NCBI RefSeq assembly: GCF_900142525.1
Contig: NZ_FRBD01000011.1
Location: 1-64,000, forward strand
Reading direction: 5' to 3'
DNA length: 64,000 nt
DNA from: Xylanibacter ruminicola
Lineage (GTDB): Bacteria > Bacteroidota > Bacteroidia > Bacteroidales > Bacteroidaceae
Shown here: positions 33,417 to 41,276 of the stretch, in pieces
Layout: every line of letters starts with the position of its first letter
Numbering within the stretch: position 1 is the first letter of the stretch
Made by a program: the position numbers and the translations under genes
The notes under the pieces: generated by a model
Told to the model about the DNA's origin: nothing
The model's input: only the letters and a program-made list of their open reading frames with translations
The model's database searches: none

Positions 33417-35603
33417 ATGATGATTCCCAACGTTTTCTGGCTAGTGCCCGTCGCATCGATTGTGGCACTAGGCATGGCGTATTACTTCTTCACTCAGATG
33501 ATGAAGGCTGACGAGGGTACGCCACGAATGAAAGAGATTGCGCTCTATGTGCGCAAAGGTGCAATGGCTTATCTCAAGCAGCAGTACAAGGTCGTAGGCA
33601 TTGTTTTTGCGGTGCTCTGTGTACTGTTTGCCTTTATGGCCTACGGACTTAATGTCCAGAACCCCTGGGTTCCATTCGCCTTCCTCACAGGCGGTTTCTT
33701 CTCTGGCTTGGCAGGTTTCTTCGGTATGAAGACAGCAACTTATGCCTCTGCCCGCACAGCTAATGCTGCCCGCGAGAGTCTTGATGCAGGTTTGAAGATT
33801 GCCTTCCGTTCTGGCGCTGTTATGGGTCTCACCGTAGTAGGTCTTGGTCTGCTCGATATCGCTATCTGGTTCATTGTGCTTAATCACTTCGATGCCGATG
33901 GCCTTATCTCTATCACCACCACCATGCTTACCTTTGGTATGGGTGCATCGTGCCAGGCACTGTTTGCTCGAGTTGGTGGCGGAATCTATACCAAGGCGGC
34001 TGATGTTGGTGCCGATATCGTTGGTAAGGTTGAAGCCGATATCCCTGAGGATGATCCACGTAATCCTGCTACGATTGCCGATAACGTAGGTGATAATGTG
34101 GGTGATGTGGCAGGAATGGGTGCTGATCTCTATGAGAGTTATTGTGGATCTGTGCTCAGTACTGCTGCTCTTGGTGCTGCAGCCTTTGGTGTAGCAGGAC
34201 TCGATATTCAGCTTAAAGCTGTTATTGCTCCAATGCTGATTGCTGCTGTTGGCGTATTCCTCTCTCTGTTAGGCATATTTCTGGTTCGTACAAAGGAGGG
34301 AGCTACCATGAAGGATTTGCTACGTTCACTCTCTGTTGGTACTAACGTCAGTGCTGTGCTCATAGCGGCAGCTACCTTTGTCATTCTGTATCTGCTTGGT
34401 ATCGAGAATTGGCTCGGACTTTCGTTCTCAGTAATATCTGGACTTGCTGCTGGCGTGATTATCGGTCAGGCCACCGAATATTATACTTCTCACTCTTACA
34501 AACCCACCCAACAGATTTCTGAGGCTGGACAGACAGGTGCGGCTACCGTTATCATCAAGGGTATTGGCACAGGTATGATTTCTACTTGTATACCTGTTAT
34601 TACTATTGGTGTTGCCATTATGCTCAGCTACCTTTGTGCTAACGGGTTCGATCTTTCTATGTCATCCGAATCGTTGGCTCACGGTCTTTATGGTATTGGT
34701 ATTGCTGCTGTAGGTATGTTGTCAACTCTTGGCATCACATTGGCTACCGATGCTTATGGTCCTATAGCTGATAACGCTGGAGGAAATGCTGAGATGTCGA
34801 GTCTTGGCGAGGAGGTTCGTCACCGAACTGATGCTCTCGATGCTCTTGGAAATACCACTGCTGCCACTGGTAAGGGTTTTGCCATTGGATCGGCTGCTCT
34901 CACTGCTCTAGCACTGCTGGCATCTTATATTGAGGAAATCAAAATTGCTATGGCCCGAGCTAATGTTGCAATGGAGAATCTGCAAGGCGATGTAATCTCG
35001 GCTGCCGATGCAAATATTCCAGACTTCATGAACTTCTTCCAGGTCAACCTCATGAATCCTAAGGTTCTGGTTGGTGCCTTTATCGGTGCTATGGCCGCCT
35101 TCTTGTTCTGTGGTATGACGATGGAAGCTGTGGGTCGTGCAGCTGAAAAGATGGTACAAGAGGTTCGTCGCCAGTTCCGCGAGATTGCTGGCATCCTTGA
35201 GGGTACAGGCACTCCCGATTATGGTCGTTGCGTTGAGATTTCAACCCGTGCTGCTCAGCACGAAATGATAGTTCCATCCGTACTAGCCATCATCATTCCT
35301 ATCATCGTGGGTTGCGTGCTTGGTGTGGCAGGTGTACTCGGATTGCTGGTTGGCGGTCTGGCTGGAGGCTTTACCCTGGCTGTGTTCATGGCCAATGCCG
35401 GCGGTGCATGGGATAATGCCAAGAAGAATATCGAAGAGGGTAACTATGGTGGTAAGGGCTCGTTTGCCCACAAGGCCTGCATCGTTGGCGACACCGTTGG
35501 CGACCCATTCAAAGATACTTCAGGCCCATCACTCAACATTCTGATCAAACTCATGTCGATGGTTAGCATCGTCATGGCAGGTCTTACCGTAGCATTTATG
35601 TAA
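33417..35603 (+). CDS. hppA: K+-dependent membrane-bound pyrophosphatase (Na+ and/or H+ pump)
   Basis: 728 aa with about 16 helices. The active-site signatures DDPRNPATIADNVGDNVGD near 203-222 and DAYGPIADNAGGNAEM near 444-459 are intact. GNTTAATGKG near 478-487 has Ala where K+-independent enzymes carry Lys, which marks the K+-requiring group. It couples PPi hydrolysis to ion pumping across the inner membrane. Related enzymes of Bacteroides vulgatus move both Na+ and H+; ion choice here is inference. 18 nt before the M15 gene. Confidence 0.95.
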   Translation: MMIPNVFWLVPVASIVALGMAYYFFTQMMKADEGTPRMKEIALYVRKGAMAYLKQQYKVVGIVFAVLCVLFAFMAYGLNVQNPWVPFAFLTGGFFSGLAGFFGMKTATYASARTANAARESLDAGLKIAFRSGAVMGLTVVGLGLLDIAIWFIVLNHFDADGLISITTTMLTFGMGASCQALFARVGGGIYTKAADVGADIVGKVEADIPEDDPRNPATIADNVGDNVGDVAGMGADLYESYCGSVLSTAALGAAAFGVAGLDIQLKAVIAPMLIAAVGVFLSLLGIFLVRTKEGATMKDLLRSLSVGTNVSAVLIAAATFVILYLLGIENWLGLSFSVISGLAAGVIIGQATEYYTSHSYKPTQQISEAGQTGAATVIIKGIGTGMISTCIPVITIGVAIMLSYLCANGFDLSMSSESLAHGLYGIGIAAVGMLSTLGITLATDAYGPIADNAGGNAEMSSLGEEVRHRTDALDALGNTTAATGKGFAIGSAALTALALLASYIEEIKIAMARANVAMENLQGDVISAADANIPDFMNFFQVNLMNPKVLVGAFIGAMAAFLFCGMTMEAVGRAAEKMVQEVRRQFREIAGILEGTGTPDYGRCVEISTRAAQHEMIVPSVLAIIIPIIVGCVLGVAGVLGLLVGGLAGGFTLAVFMANAGGAWDNAKKNIEEGNYGGKGSFAHKACIVGDTVGDPFKDTSGPSLNILIKLMSMVSIVMAGLTVAFM

Positions 35604-35621
35604 TCAAAAAAAATTATTATA

Positions 35622-36332
35622 ATGAGAAACAAAACACGAAGAAACGAAGAAACGAAGGTCAGTGCTAAGTGTATTAAAAAACTTCGCATCTTCGTATCTT
35701 CGTGTTCATTAATCCTATTTCTGCTTTGCACGCTCAGTGCACAAGGTCAGACCTTTTTTTCTCAAGCTATTCCCGATAGTGTGTGGGCAACCATGCAGGG
35801 CCGCACCTGGCACGATAATCCTTACATTAGCCGGGCCGACCTGCGCTATCTGCGTATATCGCATTACGACCTTGAGGGCCGCACTCATGTGGGAGAACTC
35901 ATTTGCAACAAGTTGATTGCCGATAAGTTGATAACCATCTTTCGCGAACTGTATCGCGCCCACTACCCTATCCAGCAGATGCGCCTGCCCGATAACTATG
36001 GAGCCGACGACGAACGGCAGATGCGAGCTAACAACACCAGCTGCTTCTGCTATCGTAACGTGTCGGGGTCAAAAAAACTGTCGAAACATGCACGTGGATT
36101 GGCCATTGATATCAATCCACTTTATAATCCTTATGTCAGGAACAGCAAGAAGGATGGTAGTCAGATAGTAGAGCCCGCTACAAGCAAGCCTTACGTTGAC
36201 CGCAAGGCCGACTTCCCTTATAAAATCACTACCAGTGATCTCTGCTATAAGCTATTTATCAAGCACGGATTCAGCTGGGGGGGCACTTGGCGCACTATGA
36301 AAGATTATCAGCACTTCGAGTTCCGCTTGTAA
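35622..36332 (+). CDS. M15-family zinc peptidase (D-Ala-D-Ala carboxypeptidase-like)
   Basis: 236 aa. The hydrophobic signal segment (SSCSLILFLLCTLSAQG, about 27-44) is preceded by an unusual basic stretch encoded by a repeat arm. Zinc and catalytic residues follow the VanY/DUF882 pattern: SKHARGLAIDIN near 152-163 (His, Asp) and YQHFEF near the end (His, Glu). It probably trims peptidoglycan peptides in the periplasm. The 3' end overlaps the convergent S11-type DD-peptidase gene by 25 nt. Confidence 0.88.
   Translation: MRNKTRRNEETKVSAKCIKKLRIFVSSCSLILFLLCTLSAQGQTFFSQAIPDSVWATMQGRTWHDNPYISRADLRYLRISHYDLEGRTHVGELICNKLIADKLITIFRELYRAHYPIQQMRLPDNYGADDERQMRANNTSCFCYRNVSGSKKLSKHARGLAIDINPLYNPYVRNSKKDGSQIVEPATSKPYVDRKADFPYKITTSDLCYKLFIKHGFSWGGTWRTMKDYQHFEFRL
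35633..35706. repeat. Inverted repeat inside the 5' end of the M15 gene
   Basis: A 25-nt left arm (35633-35657, AACACGAAGAAACGAAGAAA...) and a 25-nt right arm (35682-35706) are inverted copies, with 22 of 25 positions matching, around a 24-nt spacer. Each arm is itself a triple repeat of ACGAAGA. It starts 11 nt into the gene, so the mRNA would fold over the start region. Confidence 0.85.
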
Positions 36333-37249
36333 GCCTGCATTACCCTGAATCCGTAGTCAAGTATAACTGCTGATTCCACAAACCTGCTTCTGAAACTTCG
36401 ACTGTTCAATAGCACTAATGTTAGTGTTATTCCGTCGCGTGTAGCCTGTGATGCTAGGCAGTATCCAGCTTGGCGTGTAAAACCTGTTTTTATTCCTGTG
36501 CACCCCTCGTAGGTATGTATCAGCGCATTGCTATTGCGGCAGTCCAGATGTCGACCGTCCATCATTGGTATCTGTTTTTCGGCAGTACCAACTATGGCGG
36601 CAAAGGCGCTATCACGCATGCAGTATCTTGCTAGCTTTATCAGGTCGGCAGCACTGCTGAAGTTATTATCGTTAGGCATACCGTTAGGATTGGCAAAGTG
36701 AGTGCTATCCATCCCTAAATACATAGCTTTGCGGTTCATCATGTCATAGAATGACAACGTGTCGCCAGCCACATGCTTAGCTAATGCATAGGCGGCGTCA
36801 TTGTCACTTATCATCATCATTTCTGTTATCAGGTCTTCCATCAGGAAAGCGTAGCCTGGTTTTACACGACTATCTTTATTAATATACATATCCTTGGTTA
36901 TCTCGATAGTGTCAGTCATTGTACCATTCTCAAGTGCTAACAATGCTGTCATCATCTTTGTAATTGAAGCCATATATCGCTTGCAATATGCGTTTTTGGC
37001 TGAAATCACGATACCTGTAGTATCATCTACAAGTATCCAAGCATCAGCGGTTAATGAGTCGAGTTTATGGTGTCCCTCTATTGTATCAGGGTTAACTATC
37101 ATCAACAATTCTATGGTGTCCAAGCGACTTATTTCTTCTAAACGTATCTGTTCAGGTGTTTTGTATGGTTTAGATTCTTTCTGTAAACCACATGATGCTA
37201 ACATTGTTGTCAGCATCATCATAAATAATACAATATATATTTTTTTCAT
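36308..37249 (-). CDS. Serine-type D-Ala-D-Ala carboxypeptidase (S11, PBP5-like) lipoprotein
   Basis: 313 aa. The lipoprotein signal ends in lipobox LASC (Cys20). The penicillin-binding triad is complete: SITK (SxxK) near residue 94, SDN near 148 and KTG near 254. It removes the terminal D-Ala from peptidoglycan stem peptides in the periplasm. The C-terminal beta domain of classical PBP5 is missing, so the protein is short. Own promoter at 37311-37318. Confidence 0.92.
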   Translation of the reverse strand: MKKIYIVLFMMMLTTMLASCGLQKESKPYKTPEQIRLEEISRLDTIELLMIVNPDTIEGHHKLDSLTADAWILVDDTTGIVISAKNAYCKRYMASITKMMTALLALENGTMTDTIEITKDMYINKDSRVKPGYAFLMEDLITEMMMISDNDAAYALAKHVAGDTLSFYDMMNRKAMYLGMDSTHFANPNGMPNDNNFSSAADLIKLARYCMRDSAFAAIVGTAEKQIPMMDGRHLDCRNSNALIHTYEGCTGIKTGFTRQAGYCLASQATRDGITLTLVLLNSRSFRSRFVESAVILDYGFRVMQAYKRNSKC

Positions 37250-37310
37250 TTTGGTATTTTCTTATTTTTGAGCAGAAGTAACATTAATATCATCTCTGTA
37301 CAAAAATAGT

Positions 37311-37318
37311 ATTATCAG
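37311..37318 (-). promoter_or_regulatory. -7 box of the DD-carboxypeptidase gene
   Basis: Minus-strand TATTTTTG in the 76-bp gap after gldE; start near 37304, leader about 55 nt. No clear -33 box. Confidence 0.45.
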
Positions 37319-37325
37319 AGGTGTT

Positions 37326-38636
37326 TTAGTGTTCGTGGATAATAATCTTGATTTTAGAAATACGATGGCCATCTATTGCTGTTGGCTCAAAAGTAAAGTT
37401 CTTATAGTCTAAATGCTCATGCAACTCAGGGAAGTCACCTTTTATTTCTAGCAACAATCCTGCCAATGAGTCGGCATCTCCCTCTACATCATCAAATATT
37501 TCGTCATCAATATCAAGAATCTTATAGAAATCACTTAATAATGTCTTACCCTCAAAAATGTATGTATTAGCATTTATACGAGTATAAGTCTTCTCTTCTT
37601 CATCATATTCATCATTAATCTCACCAACGATTTCTTCAAGTATATCCTCGAGGGTTATGATTCCGCTAGTACCTCCAAATTCATCAACTACGATGGCTAT
37701 ATGTACCTTATTTGCCTGAAATTCGCGAAGAAGATCGTCAATTTTCTTAGTCTCTGGAACAAAATATGGTGGACGTATAAGCGACTGCCAACGGAAGTTG
37801 GCCGGTTTAGAAATATGTGGCAAAAGATCTTTAATATAAAGAATTCCACGAATATTATCGATTGTATTCTGATATACTGGTATACGCGAATAATTGTTTT
37901 CTACGATACATTTCAATACATCAGAGAATGGTAATGAAAAATCTATATCAACAACGTCTTGACGGGAGGTCATAACCTCCTTTGCAGTTTCATCACCAAA
38001 TCGCACAATACCCTCAAGCATGTTTTTCTCATCCTTGAGTTCGTCTTCATCGGTAAGTTCGAGGGCTTGTTCAAGATCGTCGACAGATAAAGCATGGTTT
38101 TCCATCTGCACCACTCTCTCGGCAATAATACCAGAGCGAATAAGAACAGATGAAAGCGGATAAAAGATCTTACGAAGTACCATTATACTGCCTGCAACGT
38201 GACGACAGAAGAAAAGAGCTCGTTGACCTGCATATACTTTAGGCATTATTTCGCCAAATAGTAGCAACAAAAAAGTTAATAAAACAGTAATAACAATAAA
38301 CTGTAACCAATAAGCTTCACCAAAATCAATGATATTGGCAAAGAAATAGTTACATAACATGATAATAGTTACGTTGACTAAATTATTTGTTATTAAGATG
38401 GTCGCTAATGTGCGTTCGGAATCCTGGCGTAATTGTGTTATTTTACGATCAGAATCGTTTTTATCGACATCCAATTCACTTAAATCAGTGGGCGTAAGCG
38501 AATAAAATGCAATCTCAGACCCCGAAGCAAAGCCAGAGAATATAAGTAAAATTGCTGCTATAATAATAGCTATCAATGGTCCCCATGTAGGAACATTGAC
38601 AGTTACTTCACTCAGTAGCGGTTGAAGATAATCCAT
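37326..38636 (-). CDS. gldE: GldE-type CNNM/CBS-domain membrane protein
   Basis: 436 aa. An N-terminal DUF21/CNNM region with about four helices (to ~190), a CBS pair (about 210-335; SRQDVVDID, HIAIVVDEFGGTSGIITLEDILEEIVGEI) and a CorC_HlyC domain at the end. Its linkage to ssb is the arrangement of gldE in Bacteroidetes, where it supports GldD-dependent gliding and secretion. gldD itself is not the next gene. Possibly an ion (Mg2+) transport protein. Overlaps ssb by 29 nt. Confidence 0.85.
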   Translation of the reverse strand: MDYLQPLLSEVTVNVPTWGPLIAIIIAAILLIFSGFASGSEIAFYSLTPTDLSELDVDKNDSDRKITQLRQDSERTLATILITNNLVNVTIIMLCNYFFANIIDFGEAYWLQFIVITVLLTFLLLLFGEIMPKVYAGQRALFFCRHVAGSIMVLRKIFYPLSSVLIRSGIIAERVVQMENHALSVDDLEQALELTDEDELKDEKNMLEGIVRFGDETAKEVMTSRQDVVDIDFSLPFSDVLKCIVENNYSRIPVYQNTIDNIRGILYIKDLLPHISKPANFRWQSLIRPPYFVPETKKIDDLLREFQANKVHIAIVVDEFGGTSGIITLEDILEEIVGEINDEYDEEEKTYTRINANTYIFEGKTLLSDFYKILDIDDEIFDDVEGDADSLAGLLLEIKGDFPELHEHLDYKNFTFEPTAIDGHRISKIKIIIHEH

Positions 38637-38970
38637 TTTCTGATTTTGGTGAAAGCATTTCCATATTATCAGCCCATATCTCAGTGGCGTATCGACGTTG
38701 TCCTTGCTTATCGTCGTAAGTCGTATAACGTATACGTCCTTCTATGTAAAGCTTATCGCCTTTATGTACATACTTCTCGACAATCTCAGCTAATCTACGC
38801 CATAAAATTACATTATGCCAATCGGTATGATCAGGTACCTGAGTACCGTTTTGAAGTGTATATCCTCGTTCAGTGGTGGCCAATCGTATACGAGCCACGG
38901 CTACCCCCTGATCAACATATTTGATTTCTGGCTCTTGTCCCACATTGCCGATAAGCATTACTTTATTCAT
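38608..38970 (-). CDS. ssb: Single-stranded DNA-binding protein, short form
   Basis: 120 aa. OB fold with MNKVMLIGNVGQEPEIKY, DWHNVILWRRLAEIVEKYVHKGDKLYIEGRI, and YATEIWADNM. It ends SENGLSSTATE, lacking the acidic DDxPF tip that recruits partners. The chain after the OB fold is only about 12 residues long. It is the third gene after the tRNA cluster and hypothetical gene, and overlaps gldE by 29 nt. Confidence 0.93.
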   Translation of the reverse strand: MNKVMLIGNVGQEPEIKYVDQGVAVARIRLATTERGYTLQNGTQVPDHTDWHNVILWRRLAEIVEKYVHKGDKLYIEGRIRYTTYDDKQGQRRYATEIWADNMEMLSPKSENGLSSTATE

Positions 38971-39002
38971 AATAAAAGCATTTAGATGATGGACACACTA
39001 TA

Positions 39003-39545
39003 TTATTTGCATTTTCCTAGGTAACGGAATTTGAAATTCTTACCTTTAGGTGATGGGAATTGACTGCGATCGTCAACACGTTCACGAAGATAATCAATCA
39101 TGCGCTCGTAGCACTCCATACCTGAAATCGCTTTGAGACGGGCAACGAACTGAGTATCTCGATACTGGAATTTACCGGTACCAGGAACAAGGAGAACTCG
39201 TTTAAAATCGACGATACCTTCGTACCAGCCATCATTAATTTCATTGAGACGTATAACAGCAGGTGTAGCTTTAGATATAGGCTGTACAGTATCTATCTCG
39301 TGAACAGCTTTCTTATCCTTAAAATCCTGCATTGTTTTAGCTTCTGTTTTGATTATAATGAAATAAACTCGTGGATGAACCTTATAGCGTTTAGGATAAT
39401 ATACATCGCTAGCAACATATTCGCGGATATCAGCCTCAAGCAGCGGGGTCATTTCTATATCTTCGATTGAACGTAAAAAATCAATAGCCTCGTCGACAGT
39501 ATACACGAGTACTTCCTTATCAAAATATCTTAAATATAAATTCAT
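39003..39545 (-). CDS. Conserved hypothetical protein of about 180 aa
   Basis: The start is set at the ATG at 39545 (MNLYLRYFDKEVLVYTVDEA). A longer frame begins inside the tRNA-Gly gene and spells its antisense-free sequence, so it is spurious. No signal or membrane segment; a mixed alpha/beta chain with a basic end (GKNFKFRYLGKCK). I do not recognise the family. It is read from the tRNA promoter and precedes ssb by 32 nt. Confidence 0.75.
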   Translation of the reverse strand: MNLYLRYFDKEVLVYTVDEAIDFLRSIEDIEMTPLLEADIREYVASDVYYPKRYKVHPRVYFIIIKTEAKTMQDFKDKKAVHEIDTVQPISKATPAVIRLNEINDGWYEGIVDFKRVLLVPGTGKFQYRDTQFVARLKAISGMECYERMIDYLRERVDDRSQFPSPKGKNFKFRYLGKCK

Positions 39546-39587
39546 TGTTTTTGTTTTTGAAAAAGATGTGGTTTCCTTATAAAATAG

Positions 39588-39660
39588 AGCGGAAAACGGG
39601 ACTCGGACCCGCGACCCCAACCTTGGCAAGGTTGTGCTCTACCAACTGAGCTATTTCCGC
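39588..39660 (-). tRNA. tRNA-Gly (anticodon GCC), copy 1
   Basis: Cloverleaf with acceptor GCGGAAA/TTTCCGC, D-stem GCTC, anticodon loop containing GCC, and T-loop GGTCCGAGTCC. The discriminator is U. 73 nt and no encoded CCA. Identical to the copy at 39922-39994. Confidence 0.96.
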
Positions 39661-39678
39661 AAAATTTCAAATTAAAAA

Positions 39679-39765
39679 TGGTGAAGAGGAGGAGACTCGA
39701 ACTCCCACGTCGCAATTGACACTACCCCCTCAAAGTAGCGCGTCTACCAATTCCGCCACCTCTCC
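39679..39765 (-). tRNA. tRNA-Leu (anticodon GAG)
   Basis: Class II tRNA with a long variable arm. Acceptor GGAGAGG/CCTCTTC, anticodon stem CTACT/GGTAG with GAG in the loop. The body is 39682-39765, and a CCA appears to be encoded at 39679-39681, unlike its neighbours. Confidence 0.93.
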
Positions 39766-39788
39766 AACATACGCTGAATAAAAAAGAG

Positions 39789-39870
39789 TGCCCAGAACAG
39801 GACTCGAACCTGCACGCCTTGCGGCACACGCACCTGAAACGTGCGCGTCTACCAATTCCGCCACCTGGGC
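39789..39870 (-). tRNA. tRNA-Leu (anticodon CAG)
   Basis: Class II tRNA with acceptor GCCCAGG/TCTGGGC, anticodon stem CACGT/GCGTG with CAG in the loop, and the shared TGGCGGAATTGGTAGACGCG D region. 82 nt; CCA is not encoded. Confidence 0.93.
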
Positions 39871-39921
39871 ATTTTTATCATCTAGGCCATTCCTAAATGT
39901 CTCTTTTTTGTTCAACAAGTG

Positions 39922-39994
39922 AGCGGAAAACGGGACTCGGACCCGCGACCCCAACCTTGGCAAGGTTGTGCTCTACCAACTGAGCTATTTCCGC
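39922..39994 (-). tRNA. tRNA-Gly (anticodon GCC), copy 2
   Basis: Identical in sequence to the tRNA-Gly at 39588-39660. It is the first gene of the four-tRNA operon, about 55 nt downstream of the predicted transcript start. Confidence 0.96.
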
Positions 39995-40056
39995 ATTTTG
40001 CATCAAGACTTGCTTTATATTTTGCTTGTCTTAGCAACCTCTCTCGATTGCGGATG

Positions 40057-40087
40057 CAAAGGTAATGCTTTTTTTGAAACTGACAAA
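40057..40087 (-). promoter_or_regulatory. Promoter of the tRNA-Gly/Leu operon
   Basis: Minus-strand TTTG at 40084-40087, 19 nt, TACCTTTG at 40057-40064. Long A/T-runs upstream (40090-40125) may act like an UP element. It drives four tRNAs and probably the hypothetical gene, ssb and gldE. Confidence 0.75.
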
Positions 40088-40148
40088 ATTTTCGGGCGTT
40101 TTTTTTCAAAAAAGTGCGATTTTATCGAGTTTTTTGACAAATGTGGCC

Positions 40149-41276
40149 CTAATCCATGCGATTTCGGTAGTCTTCATACCCAAAATGGCGTAGAATCTCC
40201 AATTTTCCATCTGAGTGAAGCATACCTATTGCAGGATGTGAAATTCCGTTAAAAGTACAAGTTTTAACAGTTGTATAATGAATCATATCCTCGAAAATAA
40301 CTTCTTCGCCAATTTTTAATTCGTGATCAAAACGCCATGATGACATAAAATCACCACTCAAACATGAATTACCACCGAGACGATAAACAAACTGTGAATT
40401 ACATTTTTGATCTTCGGGCTCGACAATTTCTGCACCACGAACCTCTGGCATGTATGGCATTTCGAGACAATCAGGCATGTGACATGTAAAACTAACATCT
40501 AGAATTGCTGTACGAATACCTTTATCTTCAACAATATCGACAACATGTGATAAAAGTGGACCAGTTTGCCATGCAAATGCACTTCCTGGTTCAAGAATAA
40601 TTTTTAGCCATGGATAACGTTTATGGAAATCGTTCATCAATTTGATTAGCAAATCAACATTATAGTCTTTTCTGGTCATAAGATGTCCTCCGCCAAAGTT
40701 TATCCACTTTAGTTGTGGAAACCATTTGGAAAATTTCTCTTCTATATGAACCAAAGTTCGTTGAAACACATCTGCCCCACTCTCACAATGACAATGACAA
40801 TGAAAACCTTCAATATCAGAAGGCAATTCCTCTGGCAGTTTGTCGGCAGTAACACCAAAGCGAGTGCCAGGAGCACAAGGATTATATAATAAGGTTCCAA
40901 CCTCGGAATATTCAGGATTTACACGTAGGCCTATAGAAACAGACTGGGCCTGTGAGTGGAATCGCTCATACTGCGATAACGAGTTAAACGTGAGGTGAGA
41001 TGAGCACTTAACAATCTCAGGAAACTCATCCTCTGTATAGGCAGGCGAATAGGTGTGTGCGGGAGCCTTAAACTCTTCAAACGCTAAACGCGCTTCACTA
41101 AGTGAACTTGCCGTTGTGCTATTAATATACTCACGGAAAATTGGGAACGTCTTCCAAAGAGCGAATGCTTTGAAAGCAAGAATAATCTCTATATCGGCTT
41201 TCGCCGCAACTTCACTAATTAGAGCGAGGTTACGGCGAAGCTTTGTTTCTTCTATAATATAAATAGGTGTATTCAT
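40149..41276 (-). CDS. nspC: Carboxynorspermidine decarboxylase
   Basis: 375 aa, alanine-racemase-fold PLP enzyme. The PLP Lys is in LAFKAFALW (K36), followed by HCHCHCESGAD near 159-169 and GGGHLMTRKDYNV near 197-209. It decarboxylates carboxy(nor)spermidine in the alternative polyamine pathway used by Bacteroidetes. Its partner, carboxyspermidine dehydrogenase, is not in the window. The start abuts the stop of the hybrid kinase gene, so they are cotranscribed. Confidence 0.94.
   Translation of the reverse strand: MNTPIYIIEETKLRRNLALISEVAAKADIEIILAFKAFALWKTFPIFREYINSTTASSLSEARLAFEEFKAPAHTYSPAYTEDEFPEIVKCSSHLTFNSLSQYERFHSQAQSVSIGLRVNPEYSEVGTLLYNPCAPGTRFGVTADKLPEELPSDIEGFHCHCHCESGADVFQRTLVHIEEKFSKWFPQLKWINFGGGHLMTRKDYNVDLLIKLMNDFHKRYPWLKIILEPGSAFAWQTGPLLSHVVDIVEDKGIRTAILDVSFTCHMPDCLEMPYMPEVRGAEIVEPEDQKCNSQFVYRLGGNSCLSGDFMSSWRFDHELKIGEEVIFEDMIHYTTVKTCTFNGISHPAIGMLHSDGKLEILRHFGYEDYRNRMD

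Noticed and set aside
39730..39963. 77-aa frame across the tRNA-Leu genes
   Set aside because: It reads through tRNA genes and encodes the repetitive VAELVDA/SRVRVPFSA strings typical of translated tRNA sequence.
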